Assembly (NCBI GenBank): GCA_025558095.1
Contig: JAIVFI010000015.1
Location: 682,001 to 746,000 of the forward strand
Direction: 5' to 3'
DNA length: 64,000 bases
Source of the DNA: Hyaloraphidium curvatum
Lineage: Eukaryota; Monoblepharomycota; Hyaloraphidiomycetes; Hyaloraphidiales; Hyaloraphidiaceae
Shown here: piece by piece, positions 23,234 through 32,860 of the stretch
Position numbering within the stretch: position 1 is the first letter of the stretch
Layout of the letters: each line of letters opens with the position of its first letter
Notes under the pieces: model-generated
What the model saw: only the letters and a program-made list of their open reading frames with translations
What the model was told of the DNA's origin: nothing
Databases searched by the model: none
Program-made: the position numbers and the translations under genes

Positions 23234-25045
23234 TCAGAGCAAGAACGCCGCAAGGGCACCCAGCAGCGCCGCAACCCCCACCGCCGCCCTCCCCGCCGCC
23301 CCGCTCGTCGACGTGGTGGGCGTCACCTGCGTCAGCGTGCCCGTCGCCTGGACGCGCGAGCTGGTCGCCGCCTCCGTGGTGGCCGCCGCCGTCGGCACCG
23401 CCGCGCTGGTCACGATGCTCGAAAACGCAGCGGGAACGGTGGTCTTGACCGGCACCCTCGTGGTGCGCGTGCTCGCCGCGGGCCGGCCCCAGTTGGGATC
23501 GTACGCGACGTAGTCGCCCTCCGTGAGCGCCGTGTGCTTGGTCATGTTGGGCCAGCGGCCGTAGGGCTCGTAGTAGGTCTCGGGGCGGGAGCGGGTGGCA
23601 AAAACGAGGTTGGGGTTGGTGTGCAAGGAGCGCTGGAAGGCGGCGGTGACGTTGGGGTGGTCCTGCGAGGGGCGCGGCGGTCAGTTTCCCAAGGGACAGG
23701 GCGGCGGGGGCAACGTACGATGCTGGCGCTCATAAAGTCGCGGAAGGTGGCCTCCTCGTGCTTGATGTGCTCGAAGAAGGAGGCCAGGTACATGGCCGGG
23801 AACTCCTTCTTGGCGTCCCAGATCTGCTTCCACCACTGGGTCTTGATGGCCACCTCCCCGACGCCCTGGTCTAAAAACACGTGCGTGGCCACGGCGCTCT
23901 CGGCGACCGCGAATGCCTTGCTACGCGGGGGCTCGCAGAACATGGCGTAAAAGTCCCTGGTCCCCTGGTCGTTCCTCCCGCGCACCATGTCGACGAACTT
24001 GGTCTCGTACGGCACCACGTTCTCGAGCCACGGGTACTGGATGCCGTAGTGGTAGATGCTCATGCCGACCGTGTCGACGTACTCGTCGCCGGGGTAGTAC
24101 GGCATGTACGGGTCGTCGTCGCCGTCCAGCCCCTCGGGGGCGTTGGTGTCCATCTCCGACTCCCACGGCTTGCCCTGCCCGCAGTACTGCGAGCCGCCGC
24201 AGAAGGGGTACCCCTGGATCGAGTTGACGGCCCACATCATGTCGGTCTGCCTCGCGATGGGGTCGGCCTTGATGGCGTTCCACACCGCCATCCACATCAT
24301 CTTGAAGTAGGAGGGGTGCTGGCCGTACGAGAACCAGGTGCCGTTCATCTCGGGGGCGAAGCGCAGGATCATCTTGCGGCCAGACTGGATGACCTCGCGG
24401 CAGAAGGCGACCAGGTCGTCCAGCGCGGCCTCGGTGACGACTTCCCAGCCCTTGAAGGGGTACACGGTGAGGTAGAACGCGGCGCTGAACGGGGAGCGAG
24501 AACGGACGGTCAGCGCAGGCTCCGCCAATGGGGAGGGGGGCAGACGACGCACTCGGTGCCGGTGGCGATGACGCCCTGCAGGAAGGGCCTGGGGTCGGGC
24601 AGCAGCACCCTCTCGATCTCGATGTTGTACTGGAACAGGCTGGGGTTGGCCTTGACCCTCCCGGCGTAGATGCCCGGGCCGTCTGCGCACGTGCGGCGGG
24701 TCAGCTGGACGCATCGCGGCAGCGGCCGATCGGCCCACCCCAAATCTCCTCGTAGTACTGGATCCACGGGCCCCAGAGCACGCCCGAGACGTTGTACGTG
24801 CCCATGTTGGTCTGGTTCATGGCGATGCCCAGCGGGGCCGGCGGCCTGCTTGCGCCGGCGAGCGTGCCGTTGGCGACGGCGTTGGGGTCGCGGGCCTGCC
24901 GCCGCTCGCGGACGAGGGGCACGTCCGCGGCGGAGCCGAGCCCGGCGAGCGCGGCGGCGGCGCCGAGCGCGAGCACCGCGCCGAGGAGCAGCCTGCGCCC
25001 GGCGGGCTGCGCGGGCGGAGGGGCGGGCTTGGCGGGGGCCGCCAT
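23234..25045 (-). CDS. Secreted, GPI-anchored glycoside hydrolase, GH26-like
   Basis: Exon 1 (start 25045) has a signal-peptide or signal-anchor core (RRLLLGAVLALGAAAALAGL). It joins at a GTGGGC donor to DGPGIYAGRVKANPSLFQYN, then AAFYLTVYPFKGWEVV, and MILRFAPEMNGTWFSYGQHP with the general-acid Glu in the GH26-style REMNG context. FAVAESAVATHVFLDQG follows, with a candidate nucleophile Glu. The last exon holds a Ser/Thr-rich stretch (TTTEAATSS and similar) and a C-terminal hydrophobic tail AAVGVAALLGALAAFLL, as in GPI-anchored fungal proteins. Such enzymes cleave beta-mannan or related beta-glycans at the cell surface or wall. The fold is well supported; the substrate is not known. The stop is at 23234. 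Confidence 0.75.
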
Positions 25046-25572
25046 TTTGCCGTGTGCCGCGGCGAGATGTGCGCGGGATGTGGGCGCGGATTGGGCGGTT
25101 TGTTTGGCCGCCGCGGGAGGCGGTGTTGCGCTTCGGCCGCTGAGGGCCCCTAAACCAGCCGGCGGAGTATGCCCGCAACGCCTCTGGGACCCCCAAACCG
25201 TGCGTGGGGGACCGCGGGGCATTGCGTGGGGAAGGCTGCGACCGTCGGGCGGGAAGGAGGCGGTTGCCGGACGGGAATGCACCGCGGGGTCGGCCTTTCT
25301 TCGAGCTGCTCCAGGACTTCAAGCAGCTCGCCGCAGCAGACCCATCATCATACTTCCCCGTGTCCATCGCAGTACATGTTGTCCAAAAGTTGAAGTAACG
25401 GCCCGATGCAACGATCGGACCGGGATTCGGTGCCATGGACCCCGCCGACTTCCGACACCCACATCCAGCCGATGCCTTCCACGACGTAGCAAGATATCGC
25501 CTGCCTATGTACATTCGCGGCTACATTGCCTTCTTACTGGTATACCCTCGCCCCTCTGCGCCGCTCCGGACC

Positions 25573-26895
25573 TCACGCCACGTCGTCCGACCGCGACTTC
25601 CACACCGTGGTGTGCGGCACCTCCCACCCCTCCTCGAACCTGAGCTCCCCCGTCCCCGCATCGAACACCACCGGCACTCCCGACGTCCTCCGTCGCCTGG
25701 GAGCGGCGAGCCAAGGGTGCGCGAGGGCCTCTTCGGCGGTGGGCCGGGAAGCGGGGTCCGCGCGCATCATCGATGCGACGAAATCCCGCAGGCCCGGGGA
25801 GCCGAGGCCGGGCGGAAAACACCAGTCCGAGTCCGCTATGCGGGAATAGAGGTCCAGGAAGCTCGACGAGTTCTCGAAGGGGGTAGTGCCGAATGCCAGC
25901 TGGTACGCCAGGCAGCCCGCCGCGTAGACGTCCACGGCGGGGGAGTATGCGTCGCCCGCGACCAGCTCCGGGGAGAGGTAGAAGGGCGTGCCGACGAATG
26001 TTTTCATCGGAAGGGGGGTGGATTTGTCGCTCTCGGCGCCGACAAAGGCGGCGTCGAAATCCGCGAGGAAGAGGTCGGTGGGGTCGTTGGGGGAGCGGAG
26101 CATCACGTTGCCCGGCTTGAGGTCGCGGTGGGCGACCCCGCGGGAATGCAGGTGCGCCACGGCGCGGAGGAGGGGGGTCATGACGGCACGGAGCTCGTCC
26201 TCGGAGAGGGGCCCGCGGTCGCGGAGGTAGCTCTGCAGGTCGCAGGCGCCGAGCTCCATGATGGTATAGAACTGCAAGCGGGCAACGGAACATTTCCACC
26301 CGTCAGCAATCGTCGGCAATCCGCTGCGAGGGCAACGCACCTTGTCCTCGGTCTCAAAGTGCTCGACCATCTCGGGCAGGTTCTTGTGGCGCATGGCCGC
26401 CACCGCATCGAACCTCCTCCTCAGGTCCCTCCGCATCCTCTCGACCTCCTCCGCCACGGCATCCCGCTCCGCCTGCGCCGCCCCGGAAGCGACGTGCGGC
26501 TTGTGCGCCACCTTCATCGCGAACGTGCGGCCGCTGTCCGCTGCCACGCACGCCCGCACGGTGCCGTCGGTGCCCGACCCCAGCGTGCGGTAGCACCGGT
26601 AGTTCCTCCTGCGGGAGCGGCCGTGCGAGTAGAGCGCCGCCAGCCGCGGGTCCGGGGGGCGGCCGTTGGCGTCGGCCGACCGGGGGGTCGGCGGCAGGGA
26701 CGGGGAGAAGGAGGGGGAGCCGACGGCGTCGGGGTACGAGGAAAAATCGTAGGTGTCCCGGCGGTTCGCGGGGAAGTCCGACGGGCGCAGGGGAGGAGTG
26801 AGGGGCGGCACCTGCGGGCGCGGGGCCGAGGGGAGGGGGGGCGGCGCCCACGCCGGGGACGGGTCGCCGCGGAGCAGCCCGGCGTAGAGTGCCAT
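25573..26895 (-). CDS. Divergent Ser/Thr protein kinase 2 (DFD in place of DFG)
   Basis: 417 residues from the ATG at 26895 (the upstream TTG is ignored), after removal of a 69-bp intron (26340-26272) that has no stop and keeps frame. The disordered Pro-rich N-terminus contains a YSHGRSRRRNYRCYRTLGSG patch, followed by GTDGTV. The catalytic Lys is in FAMKVAH, with VAHRDLKPGNV, LADFDAAFVG (third residue Asp), GTPFYLSPELV, DVYAAGCLAYQL and RPTAEEALAHPWL. The splice restores ETEDKFYTIMEL, which lines up with ETHDKCYTVMEL of kinase 1. If the intron is retained the protein gains 23 residues. Confidence 0.85.
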   Translation of the reverse strand: MALYAGLLRGDPSPAWAPPPLPSAPRPQVPPLTPPLRPSDFPANRRDTYDFSSYPDAVGSPSFSPSLPPTPRSADANGRPPDPRLAALYSHGRSRRRNYRCYRTLGSGTDGTVRACVAADSGRTFAMKVAHKPHVASGAAQAERDAVAEEVERMRRDLRRRFDAVAAMRHKNLPEMVEHFETEDKVRCPRSGLPTIADGWKCSVARLQFYTIMELGACDLQSYLRDRGPLSEDELRAVMTPLLRAVAHLHSRGVAHRDLKPGNVMLRSPNDPTDLFLADFDAAFVGAESDKSTPLPMKTFVGTPFYLSPELVAGDAYSPAVDVYAAGCLAYQLAFGTTPFENSSSFLDLYSRIADSDWCFPPGLGSPGLRDFVASMMRADPASRPTAEEALAHPWLAAPRRRRTSGVPVVFDAGTGELRFEEGWEVPHTTVWKSRSDDVA

Positions 26896-27721
26896 CGCAA
26901 GCAACGGCGCAGAACAATGGGCTGTTCGTTAGGTGAGGAATTGGTCGTGCCTGTCTTTGGAAGCGGGAAACCCGGTTCCCGAACAAGGACGCTGACAGAG
27001 GGTTTTTCAGGGATCGGGACCGAAGGTGACATCACCCGCGTTTCATTTGACTAACAGGAACCTCCGATTTCCTGCGGAACGACGGCTCCAACCGGCTCGG
27101 TAATCCTGCAGCCGGCTCCGCAGTCGCCCTCCGGTCCGCCCTGCGTCGGCTGCGTCCGTTTCCCGCCCGCCCCCTGGGACCGGTCCGGACGAGTCACCCC
27201 CGCCCTCTGTTCCAGGCCCTCCGCCGGGCACCCGCCCCCCGTCCCCTGCGGCGCTTCGGCGTCCACCCACCGTGCTGGTCGCCCGCACCAAGCCTGCCGG
27301 ATGCACACAAATGGCTTCGGCGCGCACCTCCGCACCCGATGGCGCCGCTCCGGCGCCGTTCCGTCCGCCCTCCGGCGCCGCGGGCGGCGGTGGCGGCGCG
27401 GATCTCGAGATCTCCGCCGCCGGCCGGACTTGGTTTAGGCGCCCCCGGCCGCGCGCGGATCTCGGATCCGGTGGCCCGGCGGGAACCGGCGTCCGCGGAT
27501 GGGATGCGCGGCCGGCGGGGAGGTGGAGGTCGGACGGCAAGGCGGGCGGGTTCCGCGTCGGGGAGGCGGCCGCGCCAGGCGGACCCCCGGAGGACGGGGT
27601 TGGTCCCGGTGGTGGCGACCTCCGCGAAGTAGATGCATCCTTGCGGAAGCCAGAACGGCCGTGTTGCGCACTACCGCCGCCCGCCAGGCCCTCGTGCGCT
27701 CGTCCCCATAGCCCACGCCGC
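26896..27721. other. Intergenic region upstream of kinase 2 and downstream of the GFA gene
   Basis: No motif-bearing frame is seen. Long open frames on both strands (27.0-27.7 kb) are low-complexity Arg/Pro/Gly and look like GC-driven artefacts. Confidence 0.3.
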
Positions 27722-28420
27722 CTAGAGGCCCGCCCTCGCCTTGCCGGCATGAAAGTCATCCGGCAGCACCTCCCCCGACCCGCCGATCTCCTTGGGGTAG
27801 TCGGCGAACTTGGGCAGCCCGTCGCGGACGTCCCGGATGCCGCTGGCGTAGAAGATGTGGCGCGAGGGGAGCCACGAGGGCTCGTTGGGGGGCGGGGGGA
27901 GGGAGAGGTCTGAGGCAAAGGGGGGGGAGGTGACGGCGGACATGTCTGAGGGTGGTGCAGGGTGCGAGGGCCCGAAGTTGGAGTCCCGAGGGAGAGCACG
28001 ACCCAGGTCGGGGAGTCAAGCACCGCAACGACGTCCGGGCCGCCAGAGAGACCCACAGACCGACTCAATCTTGAAGTTTGCGTTGCGGAGAAACACGTTG
28101 CAACCGCACGTCTTGCACCAGAACCGTTCGATCGCCCCCACACGGTAAGACGCGAACGCGTCAGGCGTCTCCACCTCGAACGCGGGGGCGGGGTACTACC
28201 CCCCCAAAACACGTCCGTAACGCGCACGTCAGCCCCTTCCTCGCGCAAATCCCAAGGGGAGGAGAGAGGCGGGACCCACGGGGCAGATGGTCGCGTAGTC
28301 CGCCCCCGCGGTCCTCCTGCAGGCCGTGCAGTGGCACAGCACCGTCCTCGCGGGCGGGCCGGGGAGGCGCAGACGCGCGGCGCCGCATATGCACGAGGCG
28401 GCGTAGGGGTGAGCGGACAT
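27722..28420 (-). CDS. GFA/CENP-V-family zinc protein (glutathione-dependent formaldehyde-activating type)
   Basis: The start at 28420 gives MSAHPYAASCICGAARL with the CxC zinc pair, then TVLCHCTACRRTAGADY with CxxC, and after an intron FWCKTCGCNVFLRNANFKIES with the last CxxC. The final exon ends HIFYASGIRDVRDGLPKFAD, the usual C-terminal H-I-F...DGLPKF of the family. All structural and catalytic zinc cysteines of the GFA fold are visible. Members bind glutathione adducts or act as carbon-sulfur lyases. The exact reaction is unknown. Middle exon borders (around 28210-28260 and 28040) are approximate. Confidence 0.7.
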
Positions 28421-28698
28421 GGCGAAGGGGAAGGGGGGGAGCTGTGCCACCCGATGGGGAGCGGTGGGGATGTTGACGTCCGGCCATCACCGCGCGACGG
28501 ATGGAAATGAATCCGACCCGGAATCGCTCCCTGAGTGATAATGATGGAGCAGCGCAACGTATCAGCGACGCATCCCTGACCGGGCCGCTGCCGGCGCCGG
28601 AAACTTGCCTCTCAGAGGCGGACCTTGAGCTTCTGGACGGCCGCGAAGGCGCTGCCGTCCGTTGCTCCGGCTTTTCATCCGGCTGAATTGGACTTTCC

Positions 28699-29169
28699 AT
28701 GGAGGACGTCGCGGAACGGGATCCGGGCGGATTGGCGCCCCGGGGGGACGCCGAGGTGCCGCTCGGCCTGCTGGACCTGCCGACCGAAATCGTGTACATC
28801 GTTCTGCGGGAGGCCCTCGGGGTCGCCGGTCACTCCGGCGTCCTCCGCTTCGCGCTGGCGGGCCGTAGCACCTACGACGCCGGCATGGCCGTCCTGTTGG
28901 GCTCCGGCGTCTTCCCCGTCCAGCCGCGCCGCCTCGCGGGGGACGAAGCGCGCGCCATCGCGGCGGACCAGCGCAGGGCGGAGCTGGTGCGGAGCATTTG
29001 TGCGCACGGCGGCGAGTTCGAGCTATCGAATGCGCTCGTCGGCCTCCTGGGGCGATCACGTTCATGGCAAGGTCGGGAGCGCGGGCGGGTGCATCCTCAA
29101 GTCTCCCGAAGGCCGCTTCATGTCAGGAACTGCGCAAGCAGGGAAGGTCCTAGGGTTAGGTTAGGTTAG
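28699..29169 (+). CDS. F-box-like protein
   Basis: The ATG at 28699 opens 156 codons. Residues about 21-45 (PLGLLDLPTEIVYIVLREAL) look like an F-box start (L-P-x-E-I/V), followed by VLRFALAGRSTYDAGM and GDEARAIAADQRRAELVRSI. Beyond about residue 115 the frame becomes Arg-rich and runs into the TTAGG-type repeat at its 3' end, so the true C-terminus may lie in a different exon. A similar motif occurs on the minus strand near 22.2 kb. Function is unknown beyond a possible SCF link. Confidence 0.45.
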   Translation: MEDVAERDPGGLAPRGDAEVPLGLLDLPTEIVYIVLREALGVAGHSGVLRFALAGRSTYDAGMAVLLGSGVFPVQPRRLAGDEARAIAADQRRAELVRSICAHGGEFELSNALVGLLGRSRSWQGRERGRVHPQVSRRPLHVRNCASREGPRVRLG

Positions 29170-29190
29170 GTAAGGTCAGGTCAGGTTAGG
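29151..29190 (+). repeat. Interstitial telomere-like repeat (TTAGG/TCAGG)n
   Basis: About seven units close to TTAGG, TTAGGG, TAAGG and TCAGG follow one another here. The first is TAGGGTTAGG. The run lies between two convergent coding regions. It is imperfect, so it is old or never was telomeric. Confidence 0.7.
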
Positions 29191-29224
29191 CAAGGGGTCG
29201 GTGAATAAATCACTTGTTCCCGTG

Positions 29225-30646
29225 CTACGCAACCAGACACCAGCTCTGCAACGTCGCCCTAGCCCCGGCCCCCCTGAGGATCCCAAACAACCCCACTCCC
29301 ACCGTGACCAGCGTCACCACGATCCCCCGGACCGCCGAAAACGTGATGGCGACGCCGAAGATGCGGGCGCAGTTGTCCTCCGCCTCCCTGGCGAACCCGT
29401 CGAGCACCGCCGCGCGGTTCGATGAACTGTGGGGTGGTTCCTCGCCTTTGCTGTCGTACGCCACGCGGATCGCCAGCGCCGCCCGAGAGTACAACGCGGC
29501 GCACCGGAAGACGCCGGCGTTGGCCACCGCCATCGCGGCGGCGAAGTAGAGCAGCTCCAGGGTGTGGAAGACGACGAGGGCGATAAGGTAGGCGGGGGCG
29601 CAGCCCGCGCCGAGGAGGTTGAGGAGGAGGGCGATTACGGGCAGGGGAAAGGTTGACGCCACGACGCCGACGAAGGTCTCCGAGGCCTGGACGCGGCGGC
29701 GCCATTTTGGGGCCAGGGTTTGGTAGACGGTTATGTAGGCCGGCGGCGGCGGGGGGGCGGAGACGTCGGGCAGCGTCGGAGACGCGGAGGGCACGGAGGC
29801 GGGCAGGGTCACGGATCCCGAAGGCAGCCCAGCGAGCGACAATCGGATGGCTCTGACGTCCAGCCTCGCGTCCAGTTCCAGTAGCGCCGGATCGGGCGAG
29901 AGCTCCTGGCCGATGAAGAGCAGGCAGAGGATTGTCTGGGAAACGATGGTGGCGACCATGATGAAGATCCGCCATGGGACCGTCCACGTGTAGCCGCCGA
30001 GGGCAACGAACGGCGTCCAGTAGAGGAAAACGATGACGCCGAGGCTGATGCCGGTCATTGTCAGGCACAGCTTGCCGAACTGGATGGCCGCGGAGTTCCT
30101 CAGCGTGTTGCCGGCGCAAGACGGCTGCGGGCAGGTGCAGTCTTTGTTGTCCGGCCTGTGCTCCACGAGCGACGAGTCGGGGCAACCGGCGCACAGCTCC
30201 ACCCAGCGTGCGGCCCCCGCGTAGATGTTCGCATCATCGGAGGGCGGCCGGTTCCAGACAGGCAGCGCGTTCGATACGAGGGCAACATGGTACAGCGTCA
30301 AGAGGAACATCTGCGCCGTGAGGCCCACAGCGGCGCCGCGCACGTCGAACATCCCCGAGTCGAGCGCGGGCGTCCACGTGGTCGCCATGACGGCCATCCA
30401 CGGTGCCCAACCGAAAACAGTGCGCGTTATCGGCATGTGGTTCACGCGCGGGAGGCGCTGCAGCGCGAGCAGCCACCGCAGTGCGGGCACCGCCGCGAGG
30501 TCGGCGAGGAGCCGTTTGCGGCTGAGCGCGTCCGCGGCGCGCACGGCCTTTGCACGCTGGGCTCCCTCATCGTTGGGCTCGTCCGCAGACGCGGGCGGAA
30601 GCGGCGAGGGCAGCAGAGCCAGGAGCTCCGCGTCAGTAAAGGACAT
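29225..30646 (-). CDS. Polytopic membrane protein of unknown function (473 residues)
   Basis: A single exon from the ATG at 30646. After about 60 mostly helical soluble residues it has about seven to eight hydrophobic segments (for example AVGLTAQMFLLTLYHVALV, TGISLGVIVFLYWTPFVAL, IFIMVATIVSQTILCLLFIG, GVVASTFPLPVIALLLNLLG, AYLIALVVFHTLELLYFAA and GIVVTLVTVGVGLFGIL). A Cys-rich loop (CAGCPDSS...CTCPQPSC) lies between segments 2 and 3. A Pro/Ser linker of about 40 residues sits in mid-protein. No transporter or receptor signature is recognised. The lack of introns differs from most neighbours. Confidence 0.7.
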   Translation of the reverse strand: MSFTDAELLALLPSPLPPASADEPNDEGAQRAKAVRAADALSRKRLLADLAAVPALRWLLALQRLPRVNHMPITRTVFGWAPWMAVMATTWTPALDSGMFDVRGAAVGLTAQMFLLTLYHVALVSNALPVWNRPPSDDANIYAGAARWVELCAGCPDSSLVEHRPDNKDCTCPQPSCAGNTLRNSAAIQFGKLCLTMTGISLGVIVFLYWTPFVALGGYTWTVPWRIFIMVATIVSQTILCLLFIGQELSPDPALLELDARLDVRAIRLSLAGLPSGSVTLPASVPSASPTLPDVSAPPPPPAYITVYQTLAPKWRRRVQASETFVGVVASTFPLPVIALLLNLLGAGCAPAYLIALVVFHTLELLYFAAAMAVANAGVFRCAALYSRAALAIRVAYDSKGEEPPHSSSNRAAVLDGFAREAEDNCARIFGVAITFSAVRGIVVTLVTVGVGLFGILRGAGARATLQSWCLVA

Positions 30647-30648
30647 CT

Positions 30649-30912
30649 ATGTCCAGTCCGGAACCGGTGCTGCGCGCCTTTGGCCCCCGTTTGCGCTCCG
30701 TGGAGGTCTACCCGCGGTCGAGGCTGGCCCCGTCGTCGAGGCAAGAGGATGCGATCCGCGAGGCGGTGGGCGAGCTCGGGCCGGGGACCGCGTTCCGCGT
30801 GCCGGGCGCGCACGGGCCCGCGGTCGGGGGGGCGGAGGGAAGGTTCTGGAGGGAGCTGGACCCGGGGGCGTTCGCGGAGGGACGGAAGGGCCGGGCACGG
30901 TGGTATGCGTGA
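30649..30912 (+). CDS. Possible short divergent ORF (87 residues)
   Basis: The ATG lies two bases from the start codon of the opposite-strand membrane protein, which leaves no room for two promoters. The reading frame is Arg/Gly/Pro-rich without motif. It may be an exon of a longer gene or chance. Confidence 0.15.
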   Translation: MSSPEPVLRAFGPRLRSVEVYPRSRLAPSSRQEDAIREAVGELGPGTAFRVPGAHGPAVGGAEGRFWRELDPGAFAEGRKGRARWYA

Positions 30913-31033
30913 CGGGGCGGAGGCTGGTCCGCTTCTTGGGGCATCTGGTCCGGGAGGTACGGAATGGACTTTCACTTCCTCCAATTCGCCCGCTTTCTTC
31001 CCGCCATGATCGGGCCCGCAACCCGTCTCTCAC

Positions 31034-31819
31034 TCACGAAAGCTCCCAACCAAGCATATCCAGCATCTCCCTCTCCGCCTGGACCAGCACCTCCTTCCTG
31101 AACCCCCCTGCCTCGGCCCAGCGCGACATGCGCGGCGCCGCCCCGTCGTCCGCGAACTTCCTTGCCAGCACCAGCGCGACGAGCAGCACGAGGTAGTGCG
31201 ACTTCCAGGTCCTCGAGAACTGGGGTGTCGGCGCCGGCAGGGCATCCAGGCGGCGGCGCAGGCGGCGGACGTAGTCCGCGGCGATTTCCACGTGCCCGGG
31301 GCCGACGGGGAGCAGAATGAGGAGGCGGGCTAGGTACAGCCGCAGGCGGTCGGATTCGGGGGATGCGCGAAGGAGGTGTGGTTCCCGCTCGGCCGGAGAG
31401 GGGACGAGGAGCGGGGGGAGGGCGTGTAGGCAGGTCGGATGGCGGCACTGTCCGTAGAAGCTGGCAGGGAGGAGGCCGAGGCGGTCAGGGCGGTCGTGCT
31501 GCGAGCGCAGCAGGGCCATCGCTCTAACATACCAAAACAGCATCGTCTCGATCAGGTTTTCCAGCAGCGCCGGCGGGAAGCGGGGGAACCGGGTCCACTT
31601 GCCGTCCACCGCGGGGCTCCCGCCGAGCGTGGCCGGCGAAGCGGAGCGGCACGGCGAGATGTCGCCGTCGGCAGCTGTTACGTCCGATGCGGCCGACGGC
31701 GGCCGGCATGGTTTGCGGTCCCCGCAGCCGGCGGCGCGGCATTGCGGAGGGGACGGGGACGCCGGGGCGGCCCCCCGCCGGTGGGAGGAGGAGCGGGGCG
31801 GCGATCGTACGGCGGGCAT
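31034..31819 (-). CDS. Cyclin-like protein A
   Basis: Exons 31819-31533 and 31460-31034 give 237 residues. The start MPAVRSPPRSS matches the paralogue at 35.9 kb (MPAVRSPTRT). A disordered leader is followed by FPPALLENLIETMLFC, and across a phase-2 intron FYGQCRHPTCL, forming a C-x4-C-x5-C cluster. A cyclin-box core comes next: YLARLLILLPVGPGHVEIAA, then SHYLVLLVALVLARKFADDG, RWAEAGGFRKEVLVQAERE and MLDMLGWELS at the very end. The LARKF/D and W...E...LGW pattern is that of PHO80/PCL-type cyclins, which activate cyclin-dependent kinases. The partner is unknown; divergent kinases lie on both sides. Confidence 0.7.
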   Translation of the reverse strand: MPAVRSPPRSSSHRRGAAPASPSPPQCRAAGCGDRKPCRPPSAASDVTAADGDISPCRSASPATLGGSPAVDGKWTRFPRFPPALLENLIETMLFWYVRAMALLRSQHDRPDRLGLLPASFYGQCRHPTCLHALPPLLVPSPAEREPHLLRASPESDRLRLYLARLLILLPVGPGHVEIAADYVRRLRRRLDALPAPTPQFSRTWKSHYLVLLVALVLARKFADDGAAPRMSRWAEAGGFRKEVLVQAEREMLDMLGWELS

Positions 31820-32860
31820 TCTTAGAAAGCGGGGCCGAGGGTTGCAGTTCGGCCGGGTGCCCTGGCGCAATGGGAAAGTGCGAGTGAGGTGAGTTGGTGT
31901 CCGGATTCATACCCTCAGGATCAGGATCTACTTTCCCCGATGACGTCGCCGGTTGATCTCTTCCGCCCTCCCGACAACACCAAACCCCCCTACCATTTCG
32001 CACCAAAGACCTCTCAAAGACGTTTACGGATGTCTCAGCAGAGGAAAGCCAACACCGGGACCGCTCCGCTCGCGCACTTGTGCACTCCGCGTGGGTCCCT
32101 TGGCACGCACAGCCCCGACAATCGGAGCCCCCATGCTCTTGGGAACACCTCCCGCGCAGAGCCGCCCCGCGGTGTCACCGCAGAACGGGCATCGCTGCCA
32201 GCAGTCAAACCTGCAGCCATGACGGCCTCGTCTCGGTCTCCCGGCCGTCGATTCGGGAGCACCGGTGCGTGACTCACAGTCGGGGCAGAGCCGTGGCAAA
32301 GCCGGGTCCCTTTCGACCGCCCGATCACCGAGCCCGCATCCCTCGATCCCGGCATTCAGATGCTCATTACGTGGGTCTTGTCCACCCTCCCGCCGACCAC
32401 CGTGTCCCGCAGCAGCACCGGCAGCGCCGGGCTGTCCGCGGGCCCGACCACCTTCGCGTCCGTGTACCGCCCCCTGCGCACCCACGCCGCGAACCAGCCG
32501 TCTGGCCCTGGGACCGCCCGCAGCTCGCCGTCGCCCTCGGTGCAGCAGCTCGACGTCGCGCGCCTGGGGGTCGTGCGCGCCGACAGTACCGCATCCGGCA
32601 CTGGCCTTCCCGAGGCGTCCGCGATCGGCCTGGTCCACTGTGGGAAGCCGGATGTCCTGCGCCTCGTCCTTGGCGAGCGCGACGCCGAGCGACAAGCGTT
32701 GGGCGCCCGGAGAACCCGGGTAGCCAGATCTCGGTAGCGACGTCGTCGACGATCCCCTCGGAGAGAAGACGGGTAGCAGCACTTTCAACGTCTCAATGAA
32801 CAACACTCATTTGCCCCTCCCGTGCTACAGCGTCCGATCTCCCCCGCCCCCTCCCCCCGA
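31820..32860. other. Region between cyclin A and kinase 3
   Basis: No clear gene. A minus-strand frame ending at 32356 (EGDGELRAVPGPDGWFAAWV...DKTHVMSI) has a protein-like composition and may be the last exon of a small gene whose other exons cannot be placed. Confidence 0.25.

Noticed and set aside
27043-28557. 504-codon minus-strand ORF
   Set aside because: It crosses the GFA exons in another frame, has low-complexity Arg/Pro content and no motif; it is a GC-content artefact.
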